Assembly (NCBI RefSeq): GCF_007197645.1
Contig: NZ_VKGK01000009.1
Coordinates: forward strand, 1-64,000
Reading direction: 5' to 3'
Source: Shewanella hanedai
Lineage (GTDB): Bacteria; Pseudomonadota; Gammaproteobacteria; Enterobacterales; Shewanellaceae
Length of the DNA: 64,000 nt
Shown piece after piece: positions 16,671 through 25,738 of the stretch; the first letter of the stretch is position 1, and every line of letters starts with the position of its first letter. A program made the translations under genes and the position numbers. The notes under the pieces are model-generated. The model saw only the letters and a program-made list of their open reading frames with translations, made no database searches and had not been told where the DNA came from.

Positions 16671-17022
16671 TATTGGATACCTCTTTCGCTGATTGTTGTT
16701 CATTGATGGCTTGTTGATCTATCAGCTCTGATTTTTCATGCCAGATATCCCTCAACTTCCTTAACGCTTTTTCGCCATCCACAAAAGCAACGAAAACCGC
16801 CAGAACCCAAACCCAATGCCAGACAAATCCAATCCATGTGAGCGCGGTGATCAACCCTATCTGATGGTGATCCTCTTTATGTGCTTTATTGATAGGAAGC
16901 TCGTGGATTTTCCAGAAGCCCACACCAACAGCAGTAACTGTAGCGACCATAACAACAAGAGCGACAATATGGAGCGCTGTATCAGCACCTGTATCGACAA
17001 ACGGCATTCCAAATAAACTCAT
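16663..17022 (-). CDS. DUF3302-like small inner-membrane protein (YiaW-like)
   Basis: 119 residues with two membrane helices (about 14-38 and 55-80) joined by a short basic/His loop (NKAHKEDHHQIG), and a charged cytoplasmic tail. Size, topology and position ahead of a HlyD-type adaptor match the YiaW/DUF3302 group. The function is unknown; the eight-base overlap with the adaptor gene implies that the two act together. Confidence 0.72.
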   Translation of the reverse strand: MSLFGMPFVDTGADTALHIVALVVMVATVTAVGVGFWKIHELPINKAHKEDHHQIGLITALTWIGFVWHWVWVLAVFVAFVDGEKALRKLRDIWHEKSELIDQQAINEQQSAKEVSNNA

Positions 17023-17155
17023 GTAAAAGGCCTCTAAACAATATCAATGAGCACAGTCTGGCTTTTATCCATAAGCAAACAAGGCATACAGGCTAATTGT
17101 ATCAATTTGAAGTTATTAATGATTAAATTAGCCCTCATCAATCAGGCCATTACCC

Positions 17156-18163
17156 ATGAAATTTAACGCTTCATTTATTCGCGTCTGTTACTTAAAGCCT
17201 GTATTTGATGGCATGAAGCAGATATTTGGCATCAGTCACCAAGATCTTAATATTCCAGATGCACTGATGAAAGAGCCGATGGCACTCATCCCCTTTACGC
17301 AAGTCGGCCAGTGGCTAACTCAACTTGCAGAACTTAGCCAAGATCCTTGTTACATGGTCAAACTCTACGAGTATCTTCATTTCGATCGATTAGGGATAAG
17401 TGGTATCGATCCACTGGGCACTCCTGACATCGTCATGAGCATACGAAGGATCAATTACGGCATTAATAGTCTGCATTCGGGGGCGAGTTATTATGTGAGC
17501 CAATCGGGCAAGATAATGAAATGGTGTTATAAGACCGCTTACCTGTCTAAACACCAAAAAAGTCATGACTCCCTCAGAGTCGCGATTATGTTGCTCAATG
17601 CCCAACGCCATTTTCTTGGAAAGGAGTATCAACCTATTCGGATCCAAATAAGCGGTTCCAGTATAGGGCATCAGCAGGTTTCAGAGCTATTTGGCTGTAC
17701 TGTCATTTGGAACGCACCGCACACCGAGATCTGGTTAAATATAGAAGAAACAGCTCAGTCAATAAGTCTAGAACAGACCTGCAATGCTCCAGTCACCATG
17801 CCAAGATCTCTGTTTGAAAAATACCTCAATATGCCTCAACCCCATGATGACCCAAAAGTGCTGTTTGAAATGATTAACTATTCTCGTTTCTATGGCCTGC
17901 CAACTCTCAAAACCGTAGCCCAACTTTTTGATATATCAGAGCAGCAACTACAGCGCCGCTTGCAGGGGCTAGGATTCAGTTTTTCTAGTCTGTGTAACTA
18001 TATTTTGAGTAACCAAGCAGTCAAATACATGTTGGATGGTAAAAAGGTAGAAGAGATAGCCAGTTTATTAGGGTATGCCAACCAGCAAAGTTTTAGCCGA
18101 GCTTTTAAGAGACTAAGGAAATCCACTCCACAACAGTATTTGGATAAGCTGAACCTGGAGTAA
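17156..18163 (+). CDS. AraC-family transcriptional regulator
   Basis: 335 residues. An N-terminal arabinose-binding-type sensory domain as in OruR/ToxR-like AraC proteins (FTQVGQWLTQLAEL, FDRLGISGIDPLGTPD) is followed by a C-terminal double helix-turn-helix from about 235. The second recognition helix region reads EEIASLLGYANQQSFSRAFK followed by the conserved P-x-x-Y (TPQQYLDKL). It is divergent from the YiaW/YiaV-like pair, which is its most likely target. The effector is not deducible. Confidence 0.85.
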   Translation: MKFNASFIRVCYLKPVFDGMKQIFGISHQDLNIPDALMKEPMALIPFTQVGQWLTQLAELSQDPCYMVKLYEYLHFDRLGISGIDPLGTPDIVMSIRRINYGINSLHSGASYYVSQSGKIMKWCYKTAYLSKHQKSHDSLRVAIMLLNAQRHFLGKEYQPIRIQISGSSIGHQQVSELFGCTVIWNAPHTEIWLNIEETAQSISLEQTCNAPVTMPRSLFEKYLNMPQPHDDPKVLFEMINYSRFYGLPTLKTVAQLFDISEQQLQRRLQGLGFSFSSLCNYILSNQAVKYMLDGKKVEEIASLLGYANQQSFSRAFKRLRKSTPQQYLDKLNLE

Positions 18164-18172
18164 CTTGGACAC

Positions 18173-18197
18173 AAAAAAGCCCTCATGAAGAGGGCTT
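18173..18197 (-). terminator. Terminator, T-run on minus strand
   Basis: An 8-bp stem (AAGCCCTC / GAGGGCTT) with a 5-base loop and six T in minus-strand reading. It lies ten bases after the AraC stop. It most likely ended the permease transcript before a MITE separated the two. Confidence 0.75.
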
Positions 18198-18223
18198 GTA
18201 GTTCAGATGCAGTTTTTTGTTTT

Positions 18224-18489
18224 ATACCAATCAGTATAAAGATGTGATCGCTCAGCGAGAGTTTAGCGCTTCTGAGGTAAGGCAACGAGTGAGAAGCATA
18301 GTTGTTCTACGTTTAAGCTCGTTAACACAGCATCAGAAGCGCTAAAACTCGCCCTTTGGGTGTGTTTTTGGCTACCTACTTCTGCGTTGAATGAACTCAC
18401 AAGGGAATAACCATTCCATCATCCAGTCGCCTTGAATTAGATTGCCAAAAGCCACACTGAGTAGATCACTTTCTTATACTGATTGGTAT
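18224..18489. mobile_element. MITE copy A (266 bp)
   Basis: The element is bounded by 16-bp terminal inverted repeats, ATACCAATCAGTATAA at the left and TTATACTGATTGGTAT at the right, and has no coding frame. It shares its interior (GATGTGATCGCTCAGCGAGAG ... and GGGAATAACCATTCCATCAT regions) with copies at 49859 and 60244. It is inserted between the permease stop codon (two bases away) and that gene's terminator. Confidence 0.88.
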
Positions 18490-18491
18490 TA

Positions 18492-19748
18492 TTAACCATA
18501 AACAGGTAGTAAATCAGCCATCGCTAAGAGATGACAAGCGCCAGTGATCAGGCCAAATAGCATCACGATGACAATAACCACATTACCACCTGGTACTTTA
18601 AAGCTCGTCGCATCAGGAAATTTCTTTCTGATCTTGTACGCCATCAACGCAGGTACAATTGCAGTCCAGATTGTCGCTGCAAGGGCTGCAAAGCCAATCG
18701 CGACTAAAAAGCCGTTAGGAAATAGCAGTCCGAGTACAGTAGGAGGTAAAAAGGTCACTGCAGCTGTTTTAAAGCGTCCAGTTCTCGACTCGTCAAAACC
18801 AAAAAGATCAGCAAGGAAGTCAAATAAGCCTAAGGTCACACCAAGAAACGAAGAGGCAACGGCCAAATTTGCAAAAATTGTCAACATAGTCGTTAGCCAG
18901 CTACTGCTCATCACATCTGATAACGCAGAAACCAACACGCCCATATTACCGCCTTGAGCAATAATATCGACAAACTCAATGCGAGAAATGTTCCCCATTG
19001 TCGCCACTAACCAGCAAACATAGATCACAAACGCGATAAGGGTACCGATAACGATCGCTTTGATAATGGTACAGGGATCTTTACCGTAATATTTTACTAA
19101 ACTGGGCACGTTACCGTGATAACCAAAACTGACCAAACCAAACGGAATAGCAGCTAGCATGTAAGGCAGAAACTTATCTTCCCCGCTAGGCATAAACAAC
19201 TTTACGGTATCAACATCAATGAGCAGATCACCTATGGCAAGGAAGAAGGTAATAATCATGCCACCTAGCATCACAGTTGTGATCCTATCGACAGCCTTGG
19301 TGCTAATAAAGACAATAAACGCCAAGCCTAGAGCAAACACTAAACCAGCAATACTTTGCGGCAGCTCTATTCCTGAAGCTTGTAGACTCTGGTTAACGAC
19401 TGACCCACCACCACTGATGTAAGCATAGGCAAGAATATAGAGGACAAAAGCGATAGATAAGCCATTCACGATTCGCCAAAAGTTACCTAAGGTTTCACGT
19501 GTGAGCGTGTCGAAACTTGCACCAGGTTCGAAATGAAGATTAGTCTCAAGCAGTAATAAACCTGAAACTAACATGCAAAACCAAACACCCAGCATCATGA
19601 GGATTGAGTAGCTAAACCACATACCAGCACCGACTACAGGCAAAGAAAACATCCCTGCACCGACAGCAGTACCCGCAATAATCATCGCGCCGCCAAGTAA
19701 CGACTTACCAGCAACCTTATCTTTGGCTGCATTCATATGATTGGCCAT
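18492..19748 (-). CDS. Aromatic amino acid permease, tryptophan type (Mtr/TnaB family)
   Basis: 418 residues and about 11 membrane helices, opening with the family signature LLGGAMIIAGTAVGAGMFSLP. It also has the conserved segments FGYHGNVPSLVKYYG and VASSFLGVTLGLFDFLADLFG. Family members import tryptophan or tyrosine with protons. GGAG and AGGG stand upstream of ATG 19748. Mtr, TnaB and TyrP cannot be separated by eye; the length and motifs favour tryptophan. The 3' untranslated region now contains a MITE. Confidence 0.87.
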   Translation of the reverse strand: MANHMNAAKDKVAGKSLLGGAMIIAGTAVGAGMFSLPVVGAGMWFSYSILMMLGVWFCMLVSGLLLLETNLHFEPGASFDTLTRETLGNFWRIVNGLSIAFVLYILAYAYISGGGSVVNQSLQASGIELPQSIAGLVFALGLAFIVFISTKAVDRITTVMLGGMIITFFLAIGDLLIDVDTVKLFMPSGEDKFLPYMLAAIPFGLVSFGYHGNVPSLVKYYGKDPCTIIKAIVIGTLIAFVIYVCWLVATMGNISRIEFVDIIAQGGNMGVLVSALSDVMSSSWLTTMLTIFANLAVASSFLGVTLGLFDFLADLFGFDESRTGRFKTAAVTFLPPTVLGLLFPNGFLVAIGFAALAATIWTAIVPALMAYKIRKKFPDATSFKVPGGNVVIVIVMLFGLITGACHLLAMADLLPVYG

Positions 19749-19858
19749 ATAACCCTATTTCTCCAAGTGTAAACGATGGCCAATGATTGCCAATATAACG
19801 AAATGCCTTTTTAACTCATGGGGCTGATTTACAGCCCCAAATTTCAAGCTATTGCTCA

Positions 19859-22282
19859 TCAAGCAGATCTCTCCGCAGCGACACTGTCAACAATGGTTTG
19901 TCTAACAGATGCTCTTAATAAGCCATTAGCGTGAGCTCTAATTCTCTGTACGTCAGCCTTATTGCCGTTATCTTTTAAGTACCCAAGATCTTTTAACTTC
20001 ACGCTCAACGTTCTGTACAAGTTCTTGTCATAGAATTCAGGGGCTGTGATGTCATGTAAAGCACCTAGACGCTTAGCTAATCGGTGACTCTGAGCTTCAA
20101 GATCTGAACGCTCCATCTCAGGAGAATCAGCTAGCAAGTTAAAGATGATAGCGTAACGCTGTAAAGTCTCACTCACCGTGCCTGCCAATAGCAATAGTTG
20201 GTTGATCTGAGTGTCAACAACAGTGAAACCTGCACCTTCAGTGACCAGCTCTTGCTCAATAAACAGATCGAGTATCCGCTCAACTAATTCAGCAGTATCC
20301 TCAACACCCATAAACAGTTCGGCCTGAAGCAGAGGATAGAAATCTGCGGTGATCGCTATTATCTCAGCTCTTGTGATCCGCTCATGTTGAGTCAAACAAC
20401 TAGCAACAAGTGAAGGGATGATCATCAAGTGAATAATGTTGTTACGGTAATAGGTCATCGCAATTGAGATACTCTCATCAATTGAGACAATATCGCCTAA
20501 CGGATCGCTGTCTAACTGGAACTTTTTAAGTTCTAGACCCTGTGTAACCAACTGTTTACCATCACCTTCAACCACTGAGGTGTATGAAGTGTAAGGTAGG
20601 TCTTTCAGCAATTTAAGATACAGATCCAGTTGCTTCTCAAGCTGACTTCTTTCCAGTGCATTCTGCTCTGAAGCTAACAAAACTAAGCTAGTCAGCGTCA
20701 CTGAACTCACAGCGGCAGCATCGTTAATGTTAGTCATTACCTGATTTGCAAGCGTGTTCACCACAGGCGTTAACCATGTTGGTTTCTGCTCAGGATCATT
20801 TGCGATCTCTGCACGCCAATCGGGAACCTGCTCATTGAGGAAGTTATGTAAGGTGATTGGCTTACCGAAATTGACATAACCTTGGCCAAAGTTGCTCAAC
20901 TTACGCAAAGCACCAAAAACCTGCCAAACAGACTCTTTCTTTTTCTTCTTACCACTCAATTCTTTATGATAAGTGGCGACTTCCATCACGTGATCATAAC
21001 CAAGATAAACAGGCACAAGTGTCACAGGACGTTCCATACCGCGCAGAACACTATTAAGTGTCATTGCGATCATTCCTGTTTTAGGTGCAAGTAAGCGTCC
21101 AGTTCTAGAACGTCCACCTTCGGTGAAGTACTCGACCGAATAGCCTTTGGTAAATAGTTGATCTAAATATTCACGGAAAACGGCGGTGTACAGCTTATTC
21201 CCTCTAAAGCTTCGACGAATAAAGAAAGCACCACCTCGACGGAACATTGGGCCAGCTGGCCAGAAATTCAAATTGATACCAGCAGCAATGTGCGGCGGCA
21301 CCATACCTTGATAGTAGAGAATATAAGACAGTAACAGGTAATCCATGTGGCTTCGGTGACAAGGAACATAGATGATTTCATGACCATCATGATGCAATTG
21401 CCTGATCTGCTCAGCACCTTTGATATTGATCCCTTTATAGAGCTTATTCCATAACCACGTCAGGAATCGCTCAGCAATACGCACCAAACTATCTGAATAA
21501 TCAGCAGCAATCTCATCTAAGTACTCCATCGCTTTGGCTCTGGCTTCGACTTCGGAGATCTTCTTATTGGTTGCCTCTTCTTGGATCGCCTTTTTTAAGG
21601 TTTCGGAGTTAATCAATGCATGGAAAAGGGCTTGTCTCTTTGGTAACACAGGACCCGTCATCACTTTACGCTGACGGCTAAAATGCACACGTGCGACACG
21701 AGCAAGTTTCTGAGCGATACGCTTATCTGTACCATGCTCATCCGCCATGTAGCGGATCGAAACAGCATTAGAAAACTGCACAAAATTATGTCGACCTAAG
21801 AACAAGATCATCAGACATTTACGCAACCAGGTTGGATTTTCACGTTCAAGCACAGCGGCTTTCATGGTGTCATCTTCTTTACCAGGAGTTCTTCCCCAGT
21901 AAAGACTGACTGGTACAAGTTGAATATCCAGCTCTGCGCTATTTTTATGCGCCTTTAATAAGCCCATAAAACTACTCAGAAAGAACTCATTACTCTCTCT
22001 TTTCCCCATCAGAGGCTTAGCCCCTTCAAGACAAACGACTCTAGGAGTAGATTCCCCTTCAACGACAAGCGGATCATAAGGGCTAGGTAAACCTAACTCA
22101 CCAGTGATTTCACTGAGCGCAGCGATATCGCTTAGAGATTCAGTTTTCATGACGTAAACGAGTGGCTTTTCAGGATCTAAATTAAGATCTTTGAAAGGCT
22201 CATGAGGCACGACAATAGTGTGCACCAACTTTTTCTGAAGCCAGCGTAGTGATTTAAACCAAAGAGAGTCTTGTTTCGACAT
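19859..22282 (-). CDS. plsB: Glycerol-3-phosphate acyltransferase PlsB
   Basis: 807 residues, exactly the E. coli length when started at ATG 22282 ([11 protein letters not shown]). An upstream in-frame start at 22402 would add 40 residues not seen in the family. The acyltransferase HX4D motif is HRSHMD (His309-Asp314), followed by [18 protein letters not shown] and VPVYLGYD blocks II-IV. It acylates sn-1 of glycerol-3-phosphate at the inner membrane, the first step of phospholipid synthesis. As in many gammaproteobacteria it is divergent from lexA. Confidence 0.96.
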   Translation of the reverse strand: MSKQDSLWFKSLRWLQKKLVHTIVVPHEPFKDLNLDPEKPLVYVMKTESLSDIAALSEITGELGLPSPYDPLVVEGESTPRVVCLEGAKPLMGKRESNEFFLSSFMGLLKAHKNSAELDIQLVPVSLYWGRTPGKEDDTMKAAVLERENPTWLRKCLMILFLGRHNFVQFSNAVSIRYMADEHGTDKRIAQKLARVARVHFSRQRKVMTGPVLPKRQALFHALINSETLKKAIQEEATNKKISEVEARAKAMEYLDEIAADYSDSLVRIAERFLTWLWNKLYKGINIKGAEQIRQLHHDGHEIIYVPCHRSHMDYLLLSYILYYQGMVPPHIAAGINLNFWPAGPMFRRGGAFFIRRSFRGNKLYTAVFREYLDQLFTKGYSVEYFTEGGRSRTGRLLAPKTGMIAMTLNSVLRGMERPVTLVPVYLGYDHVMEVATYHKELSGKKKKKESVWQVFGALRKLSNFGQGYVNFGKPITLHNFLNEQVPDWRAEIANDPEQKPTWLTPVVNTLANQVMTNINDAAAVSSVTLTSLVLLASEQNALERSQLEKQLDLYLKLLKDLPYTSYTSVVEGDGKQLVTQGLELKKFQLDSDPLGDIVSIDESISIAMTYYRNNIIHLMIIPSLVASCLTQHERITRAEIIAITADFYPLLQAELFMGVEDTAELVERILDLFIEQELVTEGAGFTVVDTQINQLLLLAGTVSETLQRYAIIFNLLADSPEMERSDLEAQSHRLAKRLGALHDITAPEFYDKNLYRTLSVKLKDLGYLKDNGNKADVQRIRAHANGLLRASVRQTIVDSVAAERSA

Positions 22283-22557
22283 TATTCTTATGCTGTGAGT
22301 TTTATTTAATAACTGCATAGAGTACCAGAAATTGAATAATTCCACCAAATTAGCTAACCAAAATGATAAGCACCACCACTCATTATCAACAATTAACCCC
22401 ACTCTTTATGAATAAAAGCCTACTATATAAATTAATGGCGCCTCCTCTCTAACTCAATATCCATGGATGTCTTGGTCAAAATAGTTATGCATGACACAAG
22501 TCGTCGATATAACAAATAGCTGCGTAAACTTGGTTAATACTTGCACTGCATTAAATA

Positions 22558-22592
22558 CTGTATATACTGACAGTTACTGTATAGAAAGACAG
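22558..22592 (+). promoter_or_regulatory. Two LexA (SOS) boxes upstream of lexA
   Basis: CTGTATATACTGACAG (22558-22573) and CTGTATAGAAAGACAG (22577-22592) both fit CTGT-N8-ACAG exactly. They are separated by three bases, placing the centres 19 bp apart on nearly the same helix face. The second ends eight bases before the lexA ATG. They should make lexA-sulA strongly autoregulated. Confidence 0.93.
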
Positions 22593-22600
22593 GATTAACC

Positions 22601-23218
22601 ATGAGACCATTAACACCACGACAAGCTGAAATTCTTGAACTAATTAAGTGCAATATTGCAGAGACAGGTATGCCACCTACCCGTGCTGAGATTGCCAAAC
22701 GTTTAGGTTTTAAAAGTGCCAACGCTGCAGAGGAACACCTCAAAGCCTTAGCTAAAAAAGGCTGTATTGAGATTATACCCGGCACATCTCGTGGTATCAG
22801 GCTAACTCAGGTGATTGAGCCTGAAGAGCCCGGTCTACCTCTAATTGGGCAAGTTGCTGCAGGCGAACCAATCTTGGCCCAAGAGCATGTAGAGCAACAT
22901 TATCAAGTTGATCCAAACATGTTTCACCCCAGTGCTGACTTTCTACTTAGGGTACGCGGTGACAGCATGAAAAATATCGGTATCCTCGAAGGTGATCTTC
23001 TAGCCGTTCACAAATCTGACCAAGCCAGAAATGGCCAGGTTGTTGTGGCCAGGGTTGAAGATGATGTCACTGTTAAGCGTTTCGAGAAAAAAGGCAACAC
23101 AGTCTATCTTCACGCTGAAAATGAAGATTACAGACCGATAGTCGTTGACCTCACTAACCAAAGCCTAAGTATTGAAGGATTGGCTGTCGGTGTAATTCGC
23201 AATGGAGATTGGCAATGA
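22601..23218 (+). CDS. lexA: SOS repressor LexA
   Basis: 205 residues: N-terminal winged helix ([28 protein letters not shown]) and C-terminal S24 autoprotease. The cleavage bond is Ala87-Gly88 (QVAAGEP), the nucleophile Ser122 (RGDSMKN) and the general base Lys159 (DDVTVKRF). It represses DNA-damage genes until RecA filaments trigger self-cleavage. Two SOS boxes lie immediately upstream. Its stop overlaps the start of the sulA-like gene by ATGA. Confidence 0.97.
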   Translation: MRPLTPRQAEILELIKCNIAETGMPPTRAEIAKRLGFKSANAAEEHLKALAKKGCIEIIPGTSRGIRLTQVIEPEEPGLPLIGQVAAGEPILAQEHVEQHYQVDPNMFHPSADFLLRVRGDSMKNIGILEGDLLAVHKSDQARNGQVVVARVEDDVTVKRFEKKGNTVYLHAENEDYRPIVVDLTNQSLSIEGLAVGVIRNGDWQ

Positions 23219-23727
23219 ATACATTAATCGGCAACGGCCCTAGACACCCTGGATTATGGTTAGATCTCGACACTCATCACTCGAGTCAGCTGCAATCAAG
23301 CACTATCTCAACCGTCACAACCCATACCCATGGACGCGATGAACTACGTCAAGTAAGTGCTCAACTTGCCACATTAAGCCATCAGGGACAGTGGATCGTA
23401 TTAATCAGCCCACCTAATATTGGTTACAAGCAAGTGTTAGCTGAAGCAGGGGTTAGAATGAACCGAGTCTTACTGGTCCATGCTAAAGATGAAGTCGAAA
23501 CACTATGGGCAATGGAAAAAGCACTGACCAGTGGTACTTCAAGCGCGGTACTATGCTGGACTCAATCTTTAGATGCACGTGATAACCGCCGTCTTCAAAT
23601 TGTTGCTAAGAGTGCCAGAGCTCTGGGCATAGTGATAGAAGATACCAGTGCAGCTTTGCCAATAGAAGCTCGTAGCCGCTTACTAGATTCCGCTATAAAA
23701 CCAAGTTTGTTTAGCTCTGTTCACTAA
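23215..23727 (+). CDS. sulA: SulA-like cell division inhibitor
   Basis: 170 residues with the SulA/RecA-like core: [40 protein letters not shown] and [18 protein letters not shown]. SulA sequesters FtsZ to halt division during SOS. ATG 23215 overlaps the lexA TGA by four bases, with GGAG at 23204, so it is expected to be co-expressed with lexA from the SOS-controlled promoter. The lexA-sulA arrangement occurs in several gammaproteobacteria. Confidence 0.88.
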   Translation: MNTLIGNGPRHPGLWLDLDTHHSSQLQSSTISTVTTHTHGRDELRQVSAQLATLSHQGQWIVLISPPNIGYKQVLAEAGVRMNRVLLVHAKDEVETLWAMEKALTSGTSSAVLCWTQSLDARDNRRLQIVAKSARALGIVIEDTSAALPIEARSRLLDSAIKPSLFSSVH

Positions 23728-23763
23728 TATGCCAGTTAAATAATAAGCTAATAAACTGACTTC

Positions 23764-23786
23764 AAGCCCCTTAATGGGGCTTTTTT
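23764..23786 (+). terminator. Terminator of lexA-sulA
   Basis: A 7-bp GC-rich stem (AAGCCCC / GGGGCTT), TTAAT loop and six T, 36 bases after the sulA stop. Confidence 0.9.
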
Positions 23787-23816
23787 GTATCTAATTATTT
23801 TTAAAATAAAGAAAAA

Positions 23817-23830
23817 GTGATCTTGATCAA
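23817..23830. promoter_or_regulatory. FNR/CRP-type site upstream of the oxidase cluster
   Basis: GTGAT-CTTG-ATCAA matches the FNR/EtrA consensus TTGAT-N4-ATCAA at nine of ten positions and also partly fits a CRP site. It lies about 330 bases before coxB, so it may act on a distal promoter or on nothing. The rest of 23787-24160 shows no gene. Confidence 0.35.
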
Positions 23831-24160
23831 TATTTCAACACCAAGTAGGTTAGAGGCATAACAACGATAATTTGTTATATCCAAACGATTTAGTCGTCTG
23901 CAAAGTAAATCAATTAACAGTGATATAACTGCATTGTTTTGCCTAGCTGAAATCGGAGCTGATATAGCTAGTAGTTGGTACAAATGCGGTTATCTCTGGC
24001 AGCAAACAAACAAGACTGCTTACTTTTTACAATAAAAAAGTAAAACCGCTAATGTACTTTGAAGTCATCGTTGCTTGTTGGGAACTTGAAGAGTTTGCAT
24101 AGAGCAGAGACTTACTGTGTGACTCTTCTTTGTCTTGTATTTTGACAGAGGAGAAGTCTA

Positions 24161-25726
24161 GTGAAGAAAGTGTTGTATTGTTTTATGGCGTTGCTGTTTA
24201 CGCCATCCATGTTGGCATCAGAAATGCCCTTGAATATGACTCAAGGAGTCACCGATATCAGTGGTCAGGTTTATAACCTCCACATGATTATTCTGTATAT
24301 TTGCTGCGCCATCGGGCTCCTGGTTTTTGGTGTCATGATCTATTCCATGATCAACCACAGAAAATCCAAGGGAGCGGTTGCCTCCAACTTTCATGAAAGT
24401 ACGAAAGTTGAAATAGCGTGGACAATTATACCTTTCATCATCCTCATTTTAATGGCTATTCCTGCTACTAAAACTTTGATTGCCATGGAAGACTCCTCAG
24501 ATGCCGACATAACCATTAAGGTCACCGGCTCTCAATGGAAATGGCATTACAGCTATTTCGATCAAGATATTGAATTTTACAGTTTACTCTCGACTCCAAG
24601 AGCACAAATTGAAGGAACCGAAGCCAAAGGGGTTAATTACCTTCTTGAAGTCGACAAACCTTTAGTGCTGCCCATCAATAAGAAAGTACGTTTCCTGATG
24701 ACTTCCGATGATGTTATCCACTCTTGGTGGGTGCCCGCTTTTGCCGTCAAAAAAGATGCAAACCCTGGTTTTATCAATGAGGCTTGGACTCGTATTGATA
24801 AGCCCGGTGTCTATCGCGGCCAATGTGCTGAACTGTGTGGTAAAGATCATGGATTCATGCCCATTGTAGTTGAAGCGCTTACTGAAGCTGATTTTGAAAT
24901 TTGGTTAGCCTCACAGAAAAATGCAGCGAGCAATGCCGCAGCCGAAGCACAAGCCGCACTTTCTCAAACCTTAAGCATGGAAGATCTCATGACTCAAGGA
25001 GAGCAAGTGTATATGGCTAGCTGTGCTGCATGTCACCAACCCAATGGTGCAGGCCTACCTGGTGTATTCCCTTCTCTTATTGGCAGTCCCATTATTAAAG
25101 GCGCGGTCTCAGGTCATCTCGATATCGTATTAAATGGTAAGCCTGGTACAGCTATGCAAGCATTTGCTAAACAGCTAACAGCAACACAAATTGCTGCTGT
25201 CGTCACGTATGAACGTAATGCTTGGGGCAATGATTCAGGTGATACAGTTCAAGCATCAGATGTCAGCTTAGGCACTGCTAGTCCTGCAGCATCAAGCGAA
25301 TCAAATACCGACATTCCAGTGAATTTACCTGTGGCAGAACAAGCCAACACAGGCGTCATTGATACTGTCATTGATGATGTTAAAGAAGCTGTAGAGGAAG
25401 TCGATCTTTCTGATTTAACCATGAGTGAACTTATGGCATTGGGTGAAAAAGTCTATATGACCAATTGCGTTGCTTGTCATCAAGCAACAGGTACAGGTTT
25501 ACCAGGTGCTTTCCCCTCATTAGTTAACAGCCCCATCATTACAGGGCCTGTAACTGATCACCTTGAAATGGTTATGAATGGTAAACCCGGCACTGCAATG
25601 CAGGCATTCGGAAAACAATTGACGGCGCAAGAGATTGCAGCCGTGATCACTTACGAACGAAACGCATGGGATAACAATTCTGGCGATACGGTTCAGGCGG
25701 CTGATATTGTTCAGCACGGCCAATAG
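24161..25726 (+). CDS. coxB: Cytochrome c oxidase subunit II with two cytochrome c domains (caa3 type)
   Basis: 521 residues, much longer than ordinary subunit II. A signal peptide and two membrane helices precede a cupredoxin domain with CuA ligands Cys222 and Cys226 (CAELCGKDHGFM). Two tandem mono-heme cytochrome c domains follow, with CAACH (288-292) and CVACH (436-440). The two are close paralogues (GLPGVFPSL and GLPGAFPSL), separated by a Ser/Glu/Val linker. Start is GTG 24161 after GAGGAGAAG. It receives electrons and passes them to CuA for oxygen reduction at the inner membrane. It is first gene of the oxidase operon. Confidence 0.95.
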   Translation: MKKVLYCFMALLFTPSMLASEMPLNMTQGVTDISGQVYNLHMIILYICCAIGLLVFGVMIYSMINHRKSKGAVASNFHESTKVEIAWTIIPFIILILMAIPATKTLIAMEDSSDADITIKVTGSQWKWHYSYFDQDIEFYSLLSTPRAQIEGTEAKGVNYLLEVDKPLVLPINKKVRFLMTSDDVIHSWWVPAFAVKKDANPGFINEAWTRIDKPGVYRGQCAELCGKDHGFMPIVVEALTEADFEIWLASQKNAASNAAAEAQAALSQTLSMEDLMTQGEQVYMASCAACHQPNGAGLPGVFPSLIGSPIIKGAVSGHLDIVLNGKPGTAMQAFAKQLTATQIAAVVTYERNAWGNDSGDTVQASDVSLGTASPAASSESNTDIPVNLPVAEQANTGVIDTVIDDVKEAVEEVDLSDLTMSELMALGEKVYMTNCVACHQATGTGLPGAFPSLVNSPIITGPVTDHLEMVMNGKPGTAMQAFGKQLTAQEIAAVITYERNAWDNNSGDTVQAADIVQHGQ

Positions 25727-25738
25727 GGGGGAGACGCA

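Noticed and set aside
23801..23983. 60-codon minus frame upstream of coxB
   Set aside because: No start signal and no protein-like pattern; it would cover the FNR/CRP-type site.
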